Shown here: piece after piece, positions 6,477-6,948 of the stretch
Layout of the letters: the number at the start of each line of letters is the position of its first letter
Position numbering within the stretch: the stretch's first letter is position 1
Made by a program: the position numbers and the translations under genes
Notes under the pieces: generated by a model
Database searches by the model: none
What the model saw: only the letters and a program-made list of their open reading frames with translations
What the model was told of the DNA's origin: nothing
From: Bryobacteraceae bacterium
GTDB lineage: Bacteria; Acidobacteriota; Terriglobia; Bryobacterales; Bryobacteraceae
Direction of reading: 5' to 3'
Assembly: GCA_947456995.1 (NCBI GenBank)
Contig: CANGVB010000191.1
Span: 1 to 6,948, forward strand
Length of the DNA: 6,948 nt

Positions 6477-6948
6477 GGTTTGGCTGCAATCAGGATGTTG
6501 CCGCCGGAGCCGAAGTCTGCCGGGCCTTTGCAGAAGATGTTGGCTGTGCCTGGGGGCCAGTCTTCGGGGATGATCACGTCGAATTGATAGAGGCCGACGA
6601 AGTTGGGGGCGTAGATTTGGGTTGGGATTTCCAAGCCGCGTGTGGCGGGGATGCCGTCTTTACCGAAGATGTAGCAGGCTGCCGGTTCTAGTGGCTTGGC
6701 CGGGGGATCGGAGGGGCCTTTTGCGCCGGTTGGAACTGGACGGTCTAGCGGACCTAATCCGGTTGCCCAGAAGTGAATGAGGTCGCCTGGGCGGGCTGGG
6801 TTCGCTTCGTTGATGAAAGCAGTGAAGTCTCGATTGGTGGCCGTTATGGATTGCGTTCTGAGGTCTACGAAGAGTCTTGGGCTTGATTTTTCTTCAATGA
6901 AAAGCTTGCTTCGTAGAACGAAGGGGGAGTCTGGAGATTGGATCTCGA
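6473..6948 (-). CDS. C-terminal part of a TIGR03437-like (Solibacter C-terminal domain) protein
   Basis: The minus-strand frame is open from the right edge to a TAA at 6475-6473, giving about 157 residues without a start codon in the required position, so the N-terminus lies beyond the window. The sequence matches the layout I know for TIGR03437 domains: ANPARPGDLIHFWATGLGP, a proline-rich linker, then IYAPNFVGLYQFDVIIPED and a final GNILIAAKP. The 'PARPG...TGLGP' and 'YAP..VGLYQ..V.IP' blocks are the diagnostic ones. This domain usually ends large exported proteins of Solibacter-type Acidobacteria, often behind repeat domains; its function is unknown. The last codons converge on and overlap the 94-residue gene by 4 bp. 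The phrase FCKGPADFG (near the end) replaces the more usual small-residue strand, so the copy is somewhat divergent. Confidence 0.8.
   Translation of the reverse strand, partial: EIQSPDSPFVLRSKLFIEEKSSPRLFVDLRTQSITATNRDFTAFINEANPARPGDLIHFWATGLGPLDRPVPTGAKGPSDPPAKPLEPAACYIFGKDGIPATRGLEIPTQIYAPNFVGLYQFDVIIPEDWPPGTANIFCKGPADFGSGGNILIAAKP

Overview
The window looks like chromosomal DNA from an Acidobacteriota bacterium of the Bryobacterales/Solibacter type. Three things point there: a large Oar-like TonB-dependent receptor with an N-terminal carboxypeptidase-regulatory-like domain (1404-4592), a C-terminal domain resembling TIGR03437 (the Solibacter-expanded C-terminal domain) at the right edge, and a small TIGR03067-like protein. 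The assignment is from family knowledge and is not a database result. Base composition is moderately GC-rich, and much of the plus strand carries more G than C.

Layout, left to right. (1) Minus strand, cut by the left edge: an exported M28 zinc peptidase (1-620), preceded 31 bp upstream by an exported 207-residue protein of unknown function (652-1275). These are probably co-transcribed leftwards. (2) A 128-bp divergent gap (1276-1403). (3) Plus strand: the 1062-residue outer-membrane receptor, then 21 bp later a 129-residue TIGR03067-family protein (4614-5003), probably in the same transcript. (4) Minus strand: a Gfo/Idh/MocA-family NAD(P)-dependent oxidoreductase (4965-6113), which converges on and overlaps the TIGR03067 gene by 39 bp. 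A GC-rich hairpin with T-rich flanks on both sides lies inside the TIGR03067 coding sequence and may terminate transcription in both directions. (5) A 78-bp divergent gap (6114-6191) with a strong dyad and an extended -10 motif. (6) Plus strand: a 94-residue two-helix membrane protein of unknown function (6192-6476). Its stop codon overlaps the stop codon of (7), the minus-strand C-terminal part of a TIGR03437-like protein running off the right edge (6473-6948).

Functionally this is an envelope-oriented neighbourhood: exported peptidase, exported small protein, outer-membrane receptor, membrane hairpin protein and a probably exported TIGR03437-type protein, plus a cytoplasmic sugar/polyol-type dehydrogenase. 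The divergent arrangement of receptor and peptidase is compatible with a shared role in peptide or protein handling, but nothing in the sequence proves it. I found no tRNA, rRNA, CRISPR, insertion sequence or phage genes. I do not see a clear new defence or mobile system. The most unusual signals are the terminator-like hairpin embedded in coding sequence, the dyad between the two divergent genes, and the compositional mismatch of the 207-residue gene.
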